Of a stretch of DNA of 64,000 nucleotides, positions 1 to 7,800 are shown one piece after another. The notes under the pieces are model-generated. The model was not told where the DNA came from, did not search any database, and saw only the letters and a list, made by a program, of their open reading frames with translations. How positions within the stretch are numbered: the stretch's first letter is position 1; every line of letters starts with the position of its first letter. A program made the translations under genes and the position numbers. This stretch comes from Antiquaquibacter metalliresistens (GTDB lineage Bacteria > Actinomycetota > Actinomycetes > Actinomycetales > Microbacteriaceae): assembly GCF_029211225.1 (NCBI RefSeq), contig NZ_JARGEM010000002.1, forward strand, positions 434,001 to 498,000, written 5' to 3'.

Positions 1-560
1 AGACGACGCTCGCGCGCGAGCTGACGGAGCATTTCCGCGCCCGCGGAGGCGACTGGGCCGACACGCGTTGGGTGCCCGAGTACGGCCGCGAGTACACCGA
101 GCTGCTGCTGGAGCGCCAGGGCGCGGTCGCGGCCGAGGGCGAGGCGGCGAGCGCGGAGTGGACGGCGGTGGATTTCGTGCGGATCGCGTTGGAGCAGCAG
201 CGTCGTGAGGATGCGGCCGCGGCATCCACGCGCTCCCCCGTGCTGTTCTGCGACACCGACGCGTTCGCCACCCAGGTGTGGGAGCGCCGCTACCTCGGCC
301 CAGGCAGCACGGCCGCGTTCGACGCGCTGCCGGTGCTGCCGCCGCGGGCGCTCTACCTGCTCGCGGACGTGCACGGCGTGCCGTTCGAACAGGACGGCAT
401 TCGCGACGGCGAGAACCTGCGCGAAGCCATGCAGGGATGGTTCGTCGAGGAGCTCGAGGCGCGGCGCGAGCCCTGGGCGCTCGTCACGGGCTCACGCGAA
501 GAGCGCCTCGCCACGAGCATCCGGCTCGTGGACGAGGCGCTGGCCTTCGCGACCGACTAG
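1..560 (+). CDS. NadR-like AAA-family ATPase / ribosylnicotinamide kinase domain (5' end outside window)
   Basis: The reading frame is open from base 3 and its beginning lies upstream of the window, so the P-loop is not visible. The visible part has the motifs WVPEYGREY, a DFVRIA stretch and VLFCDTDAFAT, which are typical of the C-terminal kinase domain of NadR-like proteins. That domain phosphorylates nicotinamide riboside with ATP in NAD salvage. The C-terminus is complete, ending at a TAG that forms a shared CTAG with the stop codon of the opposing lipoprotein gene, so the two genes are convergent with no spacer. Partner domains (NMN adenylyltransferase or transporter) cannot be judged. 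Confidence 0.75.
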   Translation, partial: TTLARELTEHFRARGGDWADTRWVPEYGREYTELLLERQGAVAAEGEAASAEWTAVDFVRIALEQQRREDAAAASTRSPVLFCDTDAFATQVWERRYLGPGSTAAFDALPVLPPRALYLLADVHGVPFEQDGIRDGENLREAMQGWFVEELEARREPWALVTGSREERLATSIRLVDEALAFATD

Positions 561-1042
561 CGCGCCGCGCCCGCGAGGGAGGTGCTGATCTGACCCGCCG
601 GATCGAACAGGATGCAAGAGACCTGGCGGTCGTTGTACTCCTTCCAGCCGTCGGCGGTCGGCACGTAGTAGTTGTAGTCCAGGGAGGACTCCTCGAACGC
701 GAGACCGACGTAGCCCGCGAACGGCCCGTAGCACCCCTCATCGGCGAGGCTGAACACCTCGTCGTCACCGGGGAAGGTCGCGCGGTCGATGTCGAACTCC
801 GCGTAGACCTCGTAGTCGTGCGGCTCGGTGCACGGCACGGTTGGGATGTCGGTGACGACATCTCCGCCGGGCTCGTTGAAGCAGTCGCCAACTTCGATCC
901 ACGTCGACTGATCGTTGAGGGCTTCGGCGATGGGTGTGGCGACGTCGATGACGTCCTTGATCGAGCTGCAGCCGCCGAGCGCGATGCCGACGCCGAAACA
1001 GACGACGACGACGGCGGCGATGCCGCGGGTGGTGCGATGCAT
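557..1042 (-). CDS. Septum-formation-family lipoprotein
   Basis: 161 aa secreted lipoprotein. The N-terminus is basic (MHRTTR), followed by a hydrophobic segment and the lipobox LGGC, so it should be lipidated and held on the outer face of the membrane. The mature part carries VGDCFNEP, PCTEPHDYEVYAEF and EGCYGPFAGYVG, the Cys-containing pattern of the actinobacterial septum-formation domain, whose molecular role is poorly known. The start at 1042 is chosen because AAGGAGAG lies just upstream; an in-frame ATG 27 codons further up has no such site. It shares CTAG with the upstream convergent gene and is divergent from the methyltransferase at 1184. Confidence 0.75.
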   Translation of the reverse strand: MHRTTRGIAAVVVVCFGVGIALGGCSSIKDVIDVATPIAEALNDQSTWIEVGDCFNEPGGDVVTDIPTVPCTEPHDYEVYAEFDIDRATFPGDDEVFSLADEGCYGPFAGYVGLAFEESSLDYNYYVPTADGWKEYNDRQVSCILFDPAGQISTSLAGAAR

Positions 1043-1171
1043 TCTGACTCTCCTTGGGTTGGAATCGGTATGCCCCAAGACTCGCGTTCGAGCGGGGCGA
1101 GCGGATGGGCATCCACTGCTCAACTGCCGCCCGGCCGCCTACCTACCCGACGTGTGCGGATACCTACCGGG

Positions 1172-1177
1172 TAGCCT
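1172..1177 (+). promoter_or_regulatory. Leaderless -10 box for the 1184 gene
   Basis: TAGCCT followed by six bases (CGACGA) and then the GTG start. This spacing puts the transcription start on or next to the start codon. No Shine-Dalgarno sequence precedes the GTG. The -35 region is not recognisable. Confidence 0.5.
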
Positions 1178-1183
1178 CGACGA

Positions 1184-2047
1184 GTGACTGAGATCCCCGA
1201 GCGCACCCTCGCCGCGAGCGGCTACCGGGCGACGATCACCCCCGACCGTTGGGTCAACGGCGCCTACACGCTCACCGTCAACGGCACACCGCAGTCACAC
1301 GTGAATCTCGAGAACCCGAGCGAGCTGTTCTTCGAGTACGTGCAGCGCATGGGGCACGTGATCGATCGAATCGGCGAGCCCGGCGAGCCCATCACGGCAC
1401 TGCACCTCGGTGCCGGCGCACTCACGCTCCCCCGATATGTCGAGGCCACCCGTCCCGGCTCCCGGCAGCAGGTCATCGAGCTCGAGTCCGACCTCGTCGA
1501 CTTCGTGCGCGCCGAGCTGCCCTGGTCGAAGCAGGCGTCGATCCGCATCCGTCACGGGGACGCGCGCGACGTACTCGGCCGGCTGCCGGCAGGGCTGCGC
1601 GGCACTGTCGACCTCATCGTCGTCGACGTGTTCAGCGGGGCTCAGACGCCCGCCCACGTGACGAGTGTGGAGTTCTATACCGAGGCGGTCGCGCTGCTGT
1701 CGGCACGCGGCATCCTCGTGGCCAACGTCGCCGACGGCCCCGGCCTCGCGTTCGCTCGCGGGCAGGCCGCGACGCTCGCCGCGGTGCTGCCAGAGGTGGC
1801 GGTGCTCGCCGAGACCCAGATTCTGAAGGGCCGCCGCTTCGGCAACCTCGTGATGGTCGGCTCGCGAGCGCAGTTGCCGTTCGACTGGATGCCCCGACTG
1901 CTGGCCGCGGGTCCGCACCCCTCCAAGGTCGTAGCCGGCGCCGAACTGCGCGAGTTCATCGGTGGCACCCCGGTCGTCACGGACACCACGGCCACCGGGT
2001 CGCCGCCGCCGGGGATGATCTTCCGCGAGAAGCCGGGCGCGAGCTGA
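1184..2047 (+). CDS. Spermidine-synthase-like Rossmann methyltransferase
   Basis: 287 aa. The class I SAM-type fold is visible as LHLGAGALTLPRY (motif I), an acidic end of beta-2 (VIELESDLVDF), HGDARDVL and DLIVVDVFSG. This is the pattern of spermine/spermidine-synthase-family proteins in actinobacteria, in which the aminopropyltransferase specificity residues are often lost, so the substrate is unknown. Many relatives have an N-terminal membrane part; this one is soluble. It starts with GTG behind a leaderless -10 box. Its TGA overlaps the ATG of the SprT-like gene (TGATG), indicating translational coupling. Confidence 0.7.
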   Translation: MTEIPERTLAASGYRATITPDRWVNGAYTLTVNGTPQSHVNLENPSELFFEYVQRMGHVIDRIGEPGEPITALHLGAGALTLPRYVEATRPGSRQQVIELESDLVDFVRAELPWSKQASIRIRHGDARDVLGRLPAGLRGTVDLIVVDVFSGAQTPAHVTSVEFYTEAVALLSARGILVANVADGPGLAFARGQAATLAAVLPEVAVLAETQILKGRRFGNLVMVGSRAQLPFDWMPRLLAAGPHPSKVVAGAELREFIGGTPVVTDTTATGSPPPGMIFREKPGAS

Positions 2048-2511
2048 TGGCCGATCTCGATCGGGTGCGCCGCTGGGCCGACGCCCTCATCGACCTGCAC
2101 CTCGACCGCAGCTGGACCTTCGGCTTCGACAACGCGAAGACGCGCGCGGGGCTGTGCAACTACACCGCCAAGCGCATCACGGTGTCCCGCTATCTGGCCG
2201 CCAAGTACGAGGACGACGAAATCCACCAGGTGCTGCTGCACGAGGTGGCGCACGCGATCGCCGGCACACGCGCCGGGCACGGGCCGAAGTGGAAGGCCGT
2301 CGCAGTCGAGCTCGGCTACGAGGGCAAGAGGCTGCACGGCGGTGCCATCGCCGACGAGATGGCGCGCTGGATCGGTACCTGCCCCGCCGGCCATGTGCAC
2401 TACCGCTACCGGCGACCGACGCGTCCGCTGGCCTGCGGCAAGTGCTCGCGCACGTTCGACGCGCGCCACGCGATCACGTGGGTCGAGCGAGACCGCGCGA
2501 TCAGGGCGTGA
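2047..2511 (+). CDS. SprT-like zinc metalloprotein
   Basis: 154 aa. The HEVAHAIAG motif (HExxH) with a downstream GHGPKWK stretch is characteristic of SprT-like domains, as in Spartan-type proteases that act on DNA-protein crosslinks. The C-terminus has CPAGH and a CGKC pair, suggesting a small zinc ribbon. No signal peptide is present, so it should be cytosolic. It is coupled to the methyltransferase gene by TGATG and converges on the SRPBCC gene, overlapping it by 11 bp. Substrate unknown. Confidence 0.75.
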   Translation: MADLDRVRRWADALIDLHLDRSWTFGFDNAKTRAGLCNYTAKRITVSRYLAAKYEDDEIHQVLLHEVAHAIAGTRAGHGPKWKAVAVELGYEGKRLHGGAIADEMARWIGTCPAGHVHYRYRRPTRPLACGKCSRTFDARHAITWVERDRAIRA

Positions 2512-2905
2512 GCGCCTGCGCCAGCTGGGCGACCACGGTCTTCCAGTGGCCGAGCATCATGCGGCGCTCCTCCCGATCGGCGAGCTTCTCGTGGTGCACC
2601 GCGATCGTCGTGCCGGCGGCGGCGGCCTTCACCGTGATCTGCAGGGTGGTGTCATGCGGCCAGTCCTCGGGCTGCCAGCCGAGTCGCACCCGCACGCCCT
2701 CGGTGCGACTGCGGATGATGCCGCGCACACCGTCGCGCGTCTGGTAGGCCTCGCCCTTGAGCATCGGCAGCGCCTCGATGTCGCCGAGCCAGATCCGAAG
2801 TCCCTCGCCGAGCAGGTAGGGCCAGACGACCTCGATCGGTGCGGCCACGGTCGCGCGCACGCCGACCTCCCAGCCGACGTCCTTGGTCGATCCCGTCGTG
2901 CTCAC
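2501..2905 (-). CDS. SRPBCC-domain protein (START/AHSA1-like)
   Basis: 134 aa. It has the helix-grip pattern of the SRPBCC superfamily: VRATVAAPIEVVWPYL at the N-terminus, a central strand region and a long C-terminal helix around GHWKTVVAQLAQAL. Such proteins bind hydrophobic ligands. The GTG start at 2905 is the base directly after the palindrome shared with the divergent CGNR gene, and no room remains for a ribosome binding site, so the mRNA should be leaderless. A longer in-frame extension exists upstream but runs through the palindrome and into the neighbouring gene, and was rejected. Pairing with a CGNR regulator suggests joint control. Confidence 0.7.
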   Translation of the reverse strand: MSTTGSTKDVGWEVGVRATVAAPIEVVWPYLLGEGLRIWLGDIEALPMLKGEAYQTRDGVRGIIRSRTEGVRVRLGWQPEDWPHDTTLQITVKAAAAGTTIAVHHEKLADREERRMMLGHWKTVVAQLAQALTP

Positions 2906-2926
2906 GTAACCAACTATATTGGTTAC
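2906..2926. promoter_or_regulatory. 21-bp palindromic operator with two overlapping leaderless promoters
   Basis: GTAACCAA (2906-2913), a 5-bp centre CTATA and TTGGTTAC (2919-2926) form a perfect inverted repeat. It fills the whole gap between the start codons of two divergent genes. On the plus strand TATATT (2915-2920) sits six bases before ATG 2927; on the minus strand TATAGT sits seven bases before GTG 2905. One 21-bp element therefore appears to serve as two -10 boxes and an operator, with the CGNR protein the natural candidate binder. Confidence 0.6.
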
Positions 2927-3544
2927 ATGCGAGCGTCGACGACACCCCGCCCGAACGGCCAGTGGTTCGCGGGCAGCGCCGACGGTCACCGCTGGTGGTT
3001 CGATTCCGGCGCGATCGCACTCGACTTCGCCTACACGGGCGCGATGGGTCAGGCGCGACCGGAGTGGGAGCGCTGGCACACGCCCACCGAGCTCGCGGAG
3101 TGGCTCGGCGAGCGATTCGAGGGGCTGGATGCCGCGGCCACCGATCGCGACCTCACCGACGCCCGCGCGCTGCGGTCGGCGATCGCGCGGCTCGCGACCG
3201 GGATATCCCGCGGCGTGGAGCCGGACGGCGACGACGTGGACGTCGTCAATCTGTTCGCGGCGACCCCCGACATCCCGCCCGTGCTCGACGGAGGACGACG
3301 CCAGGCCGGGAGATCGCGCGCACGTGTGGGCCAGGCGCTCTCCGAGATCGCCCGCGAGGCGGTGGGACTGTTCTCCGTGGATGCCCGGCACCGCATCCGC
3401 GAGTGCGCGGCAGACGACTGCGCCCTCGTCTTCTACGACGGATCGCGCTCGAACAACCGCCGCTGGTGCTCCATGCAGCGCTGCGGCAACCGGGCGAAGG
3501 TGCGCGCCTACCGCGCGAACGCCTCGGTCACCGACGTCCAGTGA
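2927..3544 (+). CDS. CGNR zinc-finger protein with ABATE-type N-terminal domain
   Basis: 205 aa. The C-terminus has the treble-clef CGNR finger: IRECAADDC, then NNRRWCSMQRCGNRAKVRAY, with four Cys and the CGNR tetrad. The N-terminal two thirds match the ABATE-type stress/antibiotic-response domain (FDSGAIALDFAYTG, then TDARALRSAIARLATG). The family is thought to be DNA-binding regulators. The ATG directly follows the palindrome without a Shine-Dalgarno sequence, consistent with leaderless translation. Divergence from an SRPBCC gene suggests that it controls that gene and itself, possibly with a hydrophobic ligand as signal (inference). Confidence 0.8.
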   Translation: MRASTTPRPNGQWFAGSADGHRWWFDSGAIALDFAYTGAMGQARPEWERWHTPTELAEWLGERFEGLDAAATDRDLTDARALRSAIARLATGISRGVEPDGDDVDVVNLFAATPDIPPVLDGGRRQAGRSRARVGQALSEIAREAVGLFSVDARHRIRECAADDCALVFYDGSRSNNRRWCSMQRCGNRAKVRAYRANASVTDVQ

Positions 3545-3847
3545 CTACTCGACGACCGTGACTTCCTTCCAGAACGCCACGTAGTTCGAGAAGTCCTTGC
3601 CGACGCGGTCGAACGCGGTCGGGTAGGGGGTGGGGTAGCTCCACGCGCGGTCCTGCAGCAGCTCGTCGCCGTTGCGCACCGAGAAGTACTGGCACTCGCC
3701 CTTCCACGGGCACGTGTACGGCGTCGGGCTCTTCTCGAGCAGGTCCGCGTTCACGCTCGACGGCGGAAAGTACCAGTTGCCCTCGATCTTGATGAGCTCT
3801 TCCTGGGGTGCTTCGGCGAGCACGGTGTCTCCGAGTACGGCCTTCAT
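3545..3847 (-). CDS. DUF427 domain protein
   Basis: 100 aa, small and soluble. It carries the DUF427 signature: MKAVLGDTVLAEA, then NWYFPPSSV, the CPWKGECQYFSV block and the C-terminal SWSYPTPYP-like region. The family forms a compact beta-fold and its function is unknown. TAGGGT lies ten bases upstream of the ATG, so the transcript probably has almost no leader. It converges with the CGNR gene, with one stop codon directly following the other. Confidence 0.8.
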   Translation of the reverse strand: MKAVLGDTVLAEAPQEELIKIEGNWYFPPSSVNADLLEKSPTPYTCPWKGECQYFSVRNGDELLQDRAWSYPTPYPTAFDRVGKDFSNYVAFWKEVTVVE

Positions 3848-3860
3848 GATGGGTGCAACC

Positions 3861-4385
3861 CTAGGCGGACGGGCCGAATTCCCGCAGGATGCCGAACTCG
3901 GCCCGCGCGTTCGCCTCGCGTGCGGCGGCCACGGCCCCCGCCCCCGCCTCCTGACCGCTCACGCAGGCCGAGAGCACGTGTGCGGTCGCGTTGCGCAGCC
4001 CGGCGAAGGCGCCGGCCGCTGCGGCGGCCTCCGGTGAGGTGAAGTCGATGCCGACCTCGGCGAGCGCGTCGATCACCGCACCGGCGGCGAGCAGGTCTTC
4101 GACGGCGAAGCGGCCATCCGGCCCACCGGCGGCGACGACCGCCACCACGGCGCGACCGCCGAGTTCCACCTGCTTGGCGAGGATCCACTGCGCGACGGCG
4201 GTGCGCGATCCCACACTGCCGGTGATGAGGGCGCCGTCGTGCCGGAGCGCGAGCGGATCCGCGACGGGCTCGGGCAGGGCATCCGCCCAGACGACGATGT
4301 GCGAGCCGGGCGCGATCGCGGCGGCGCCCGCAAGGCCCCAGTCGAAGCGCACCTGATACTTGGTCTGGTTGCGTGGATCGCTCAC
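3861..4385 (-). CDS. 2-phosphosulfolactate phosphatase (ComB)-like protein
   Basis: 174 aa. The ComB-type pattern is visible: YQVRFDWG at the start, HIVVWADALPEP, LITGSVGSRTAVAQWIL, then AVVAVVAAGGPDGRFAVEDLLAAGAVIDAL. It is shorter than coenzyme M-pathway ComB (about 230 aa) and actinobacteria do not make coenzyme M, so the true substrate is probably another small phosphate ester. It starts with GTG behind a leaderless -10 box (TAGCCT at 4397-4392). The upstream neighbour is divergent and 32 bp away. Confidence 0.65.
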   Translation of the reverse strand: MSDPRNQTKYQVRFDWGLAGAAAIAPGSHIVVWADALPEPVADPLALRHDGALITGSVGSRTAVAQWILAKQVELGGRAVVAVVAAGGPDGRFAVEDLLAAGAVIDALAEVGIDFTSPEAAAAAGAFAGLRNATAHVLSACVSGQEAGAGAVAAAREANARAEFGILREFGPSA

Positions 4386-4391
4386 CGTTCG

Positions 4392-4397
4392 AGGCTA
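4392..4397 (-). promoter_or_regulatory. Leaderless -10 box for the ComB-like gene
   Basis: On the minus strand TAGCCT is followed by CGAACG and then the GTG start at 4385, almost the same string as in front of the 1184 gene. No Shine-Dalgarno sequence is present. Confidence 0.5.
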
Positions 4398-4417
4398 GCG
4401 GAGCGCATGATGGTGAC

Positions 4418-4885
4418 ATGCGCATCCTGTTGAAGCTCGTGCTCGACTGCCCGCCGGATGCCGCCTGGAACGCCATCCGCAGCCCAGCGACCTTCGCGCA
4501 GGTCTCTGCGCCGTTCACGACCTTCGAGTCGCTCGAGCCGCAGGGATTCCCGGAACGCTGGGCGGCGGGCGCCCACCCGGTTCGCGTGCGCGCGTTCGGG
4601 GTGCTGCCGATCGGAGAGCAGTCCATCACCATCTCGTTCCCGACACGGCACGACGACGTGCGCGTGATGCGGGATGACGGCGGTGCCCTCGATGGCCCGC
4701 TCGCGGTCGTGACCGAGTGGCACCACACGATGGCGGTCTCCCCCGCGCCGCACGGGCGAACCCTCTACCGGGATCGCCTGCAGTTCAGCGCCGGGGTGTT
4801 CACGGTGGTGCTGTGGCCCGTCTACTGGGCGTTCTGGCAGTGGCGAGCCGTGCAGATGCGACGGCTCGCCACCACCTGGGTCTAG
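4418..4885 (+). CDS. SRPBCC-like protein with C-terminal hydrophobic segment
   Basis: 155 aa. The start at MRILLKLVLDCPPDAAWNAI gives a typical SRPBCC beta-1/helix opening (PPDAAWNAIRSPATFAQVS). A hydrophobic stretch near the C-terminus (VFTVVLWPVYWAFWQW) followed by basic residues may be the ligand-pocket helix or a membrane contact. Ligand unknown. It is divergent from the ComB-like gene; its stop codon overlaps the end of the giant surface-protein gene on the opposite strand by four bases. An in-frame start 15 codons upstream would run into the neighbouring promoter and was not used. Confidence 0.6.
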   Translation: MRILLKLVLDCPPDAAWNAIRSPATFAQVSAPFTTFESLEPQGFPERWAAGAHPVRVRAFGVLPIGEQSITISFPTRHDDVRVMRDDGGALDGPLAVVTEWHHTMAVSPAPHGRTLYRDRLQFSAGVFTVVLWPVYWAFWQWRAVQMRRLATTWV

Positions 4886-7800
4886 GAGCGCCGGCGACGG
4901 CGGTCCGCCGCCACGATCGCCACACCGACGAACGCCACGAGCAGCCCGGCGAGGCCGATCGGCACGATCGGCGGCAGAGCGCGACCCGTGTTCGGCAGGG
5001 CCAGCGTGTAGACGTTGACGACATCGAACCGCACCGGATCCAGGCCGATCGACAGCGTCGTCAGGCTCGTGCTCACCACCTTGGAACTGACCGTGCGCCG
5101 CGAGACCGTCGAGTCCTTGCTCGTCTCGCCGGGCTCGATGATCACCTCCTCGGCGTCGTTGGTCACCGTCTCGGTCAGTTCGCACTCGGCACCGACGGGC
5201 AGGTCGACATACTCGATGCTCTCCATGTGCAGGATCTCCCGGCTCGCGCCACCGGGGATCTCGATGCTGCGGTCCTTGCCGTTCACGTCGAGCGTGCACG
5301 CAAGCTCGACGACGAACGTGAGGTGCTCGTGCGCCGGCCCGTCGGATCCGGTGACCTTGTTGGTCACGATGAGCATGCCGAGCTGGAACTCGTTACTGAG
5401 CGCGACGTCGATGGCGTCATCGGCGACGACGGTGACGCTCACCGGGTCGGCCGCCACCGAGGCGCCGCCGATGCCGGTCTCCTCGAGCACGCACTCCGCG
5501 CCGGCCGGAAGCCGCGTGAAGGAGTCCGCATAGCCGTTGTCGGCATCGAGCGTGCGGGTCTCGCCGAACGGGATCTCGATGGCCTCGTCCGTTCCGTCGA
5601 CATCGCGCGTGCACTGCAGCGTGACGATGAACGGCCCTTCACCGTAGAGCATCGAACCGTCGCCGGTGACCGTCTTGGTGACATCGATCGAGCCCTCGGC
5701 GAAGTCGTTGCTCACCGCCACCTCGGTCTCGACCGCATCGACCGCGAACACATCCGGGAGCGTGGAGGCGGTCGCACCGCCGCTACGGGTCTCGGTGAGC
5801 TCGCACTCGGCGTCGAGCGGCAGACCCTCGTAGTCGGCCGCGTACGTCGGGGAGGCGAGCTCCCGGGTGGCGCCGCCCGGAACGGTCACCGGCACGGTCG
5901 AGCCGTCGACGTCACGCGTGCACTGCAGGGAGACCTCGAACGGACCGTCGCCCCACAGGTCCCAGCCGCCCGTGCGCTCCTTGGTCACGGTCACAGTGGC
6001 GAGGCTGAACGTGTTGCGCACGGTGACGGGCAGGGTGTCGTCCGCGGCGCTCGTGAAGGTCGCCGACGTGCCGGCCGTGCTCACGCCGTCCATCGACACG
6101 CTCGTGGCGTTGGCGCCACCGGTGGCGGTCTCGGTGATCGTGCACTCGGCGCCGGCCGCGATGCCGTCCAGCTCGATGGGATCGTCACCGGCCACGAGCG
6201 CGAACGTCTCGTCCCAGACGGTGCGTTCGCCGGTCGCGTCGTCGAGCACGCAGATCAGACGCACCGCGAAGGTCTCGGGCTCCCAGGCATCCCCATCGCC
6301 GTCGGTGATCTTCGCGAGGGTCACGCTGCCGGAGTCATAGGCGTTGTCGATCTCGACGAGGTTGCGCGACTCGCCACCGGAGTCGGAGGCGAGCACGACC
6401 GTCGCGCTCGCGCCGGGGCGGCTGAGGCCGACACCGGCGATCTCGGTGCGGATGGTGGTGCCCGCGGCATCCATCTGGTCCAGTTCGGTGATGGTGCACT
6501 CGGCACCGCGCACCAACCCGGTGATCTCGAGCGGGATGCCGGGCTCCAACACCGTGCCATCCGGCGTCGCGTAGACCGGCGCGCCCTCGAACTCGCAGAG
6601 CACCTCGACGGGGAACGGTCCGTACTCGATCGCGGTGCCGTCCTGATCGACGGCGGTGCTCGAGATCTGCTTGGTGACCACCAGGCTCGCGGTCTGATAG
6701 CGGTTGACCACGAAGACGGTCGGTTGCGCCTGCTCACTGTGGATCGCGCCATCCACCGTGATGAGGAAGGCGTGACCCGCGGCGACGTCGGTCGTCAGGG
6801 GCACGCTGACGTCGGTGGCGATGAAGCTCGACGAGGCGCCGGCGGCGTCGGACTCACGCACCGTGCAACTCGCGCCCGACGGCAGACCGGTGAACGTGGT
6901 CGACAGCGCACCGGGCAGCAGGTCGCGCTCCGGATCGGTGACCACGATGGACTGCCCGTCACGGGTGCACTCGATCGTCACCGTGAACGGTCCGACGCCG
7001 AAGTCGGAGGCGTCGCCGTCGAGCACCTTGGTCACGGTCATCGAGCCGGTGAGATACCAGTTCTGGATGGTGGCGTGACCCGGGTTCGACTTGGTGACCG
7101 TCACGATGGAGCCGGTGACGACATCGCCGGCGTCGAACACGATGGTCGTGTCATCCGCACCGAGATCGTCTGCCTCGGTCGCGCTGCAGGTGGAGCCGTC
7201 CGCGAGGTTCTCGATCGTGCGGCTCTCGTCGTCGGCGAGCACGATGTCGTCGTCGAAGGCGTTGCCGCCGCCGGGTGCGGTGCACGTGACGTGGATGGTG
7301 AACGGGCCCTGCCCGAACTGCGCGGCGCCGCCACCGACGCTGTCCTTGGTGACCGTGAAGCTCGAGACCGCGTAGCGGTTCGTGACCGCCGCGCTGTTCG
7401 CGCCGGCGACGAGCGTCGTCACGGCCGTGGTCGCGTTGACCGTGCCGTCGCGCGTGACGATCGTCGTGGAGTCGGCACCGCCGGTGTCGGTCTCGGTCAC
7501 CGTGCAGCTCGCGCCGGCGGGCAGGTCGCTGAAGGTCTTGCTCGTCGTGCCGACGCGGTCGAGCGTGAAGCTCTGCAGGGCGAGCACCGTCTGGCCCTCC
7601 CACGTGCAGGTCGCGGTGAAGTCGAAGGAGTCGGCGACGTAGACCGAGCCGTTCGCCTCGTCGACCGCCGAGGTCTGCACCGCCTTCGTGACGGTCAGGC
7701 TCGCGTTGGAGAAGGTGTTGGTGACCGTGAAGGTTCGGCTCGACCCGGTGAGCGTCGTCGCTTTCGCGGGCACGCTCTTGGAGGTCGCGCCGCCGTCGTT

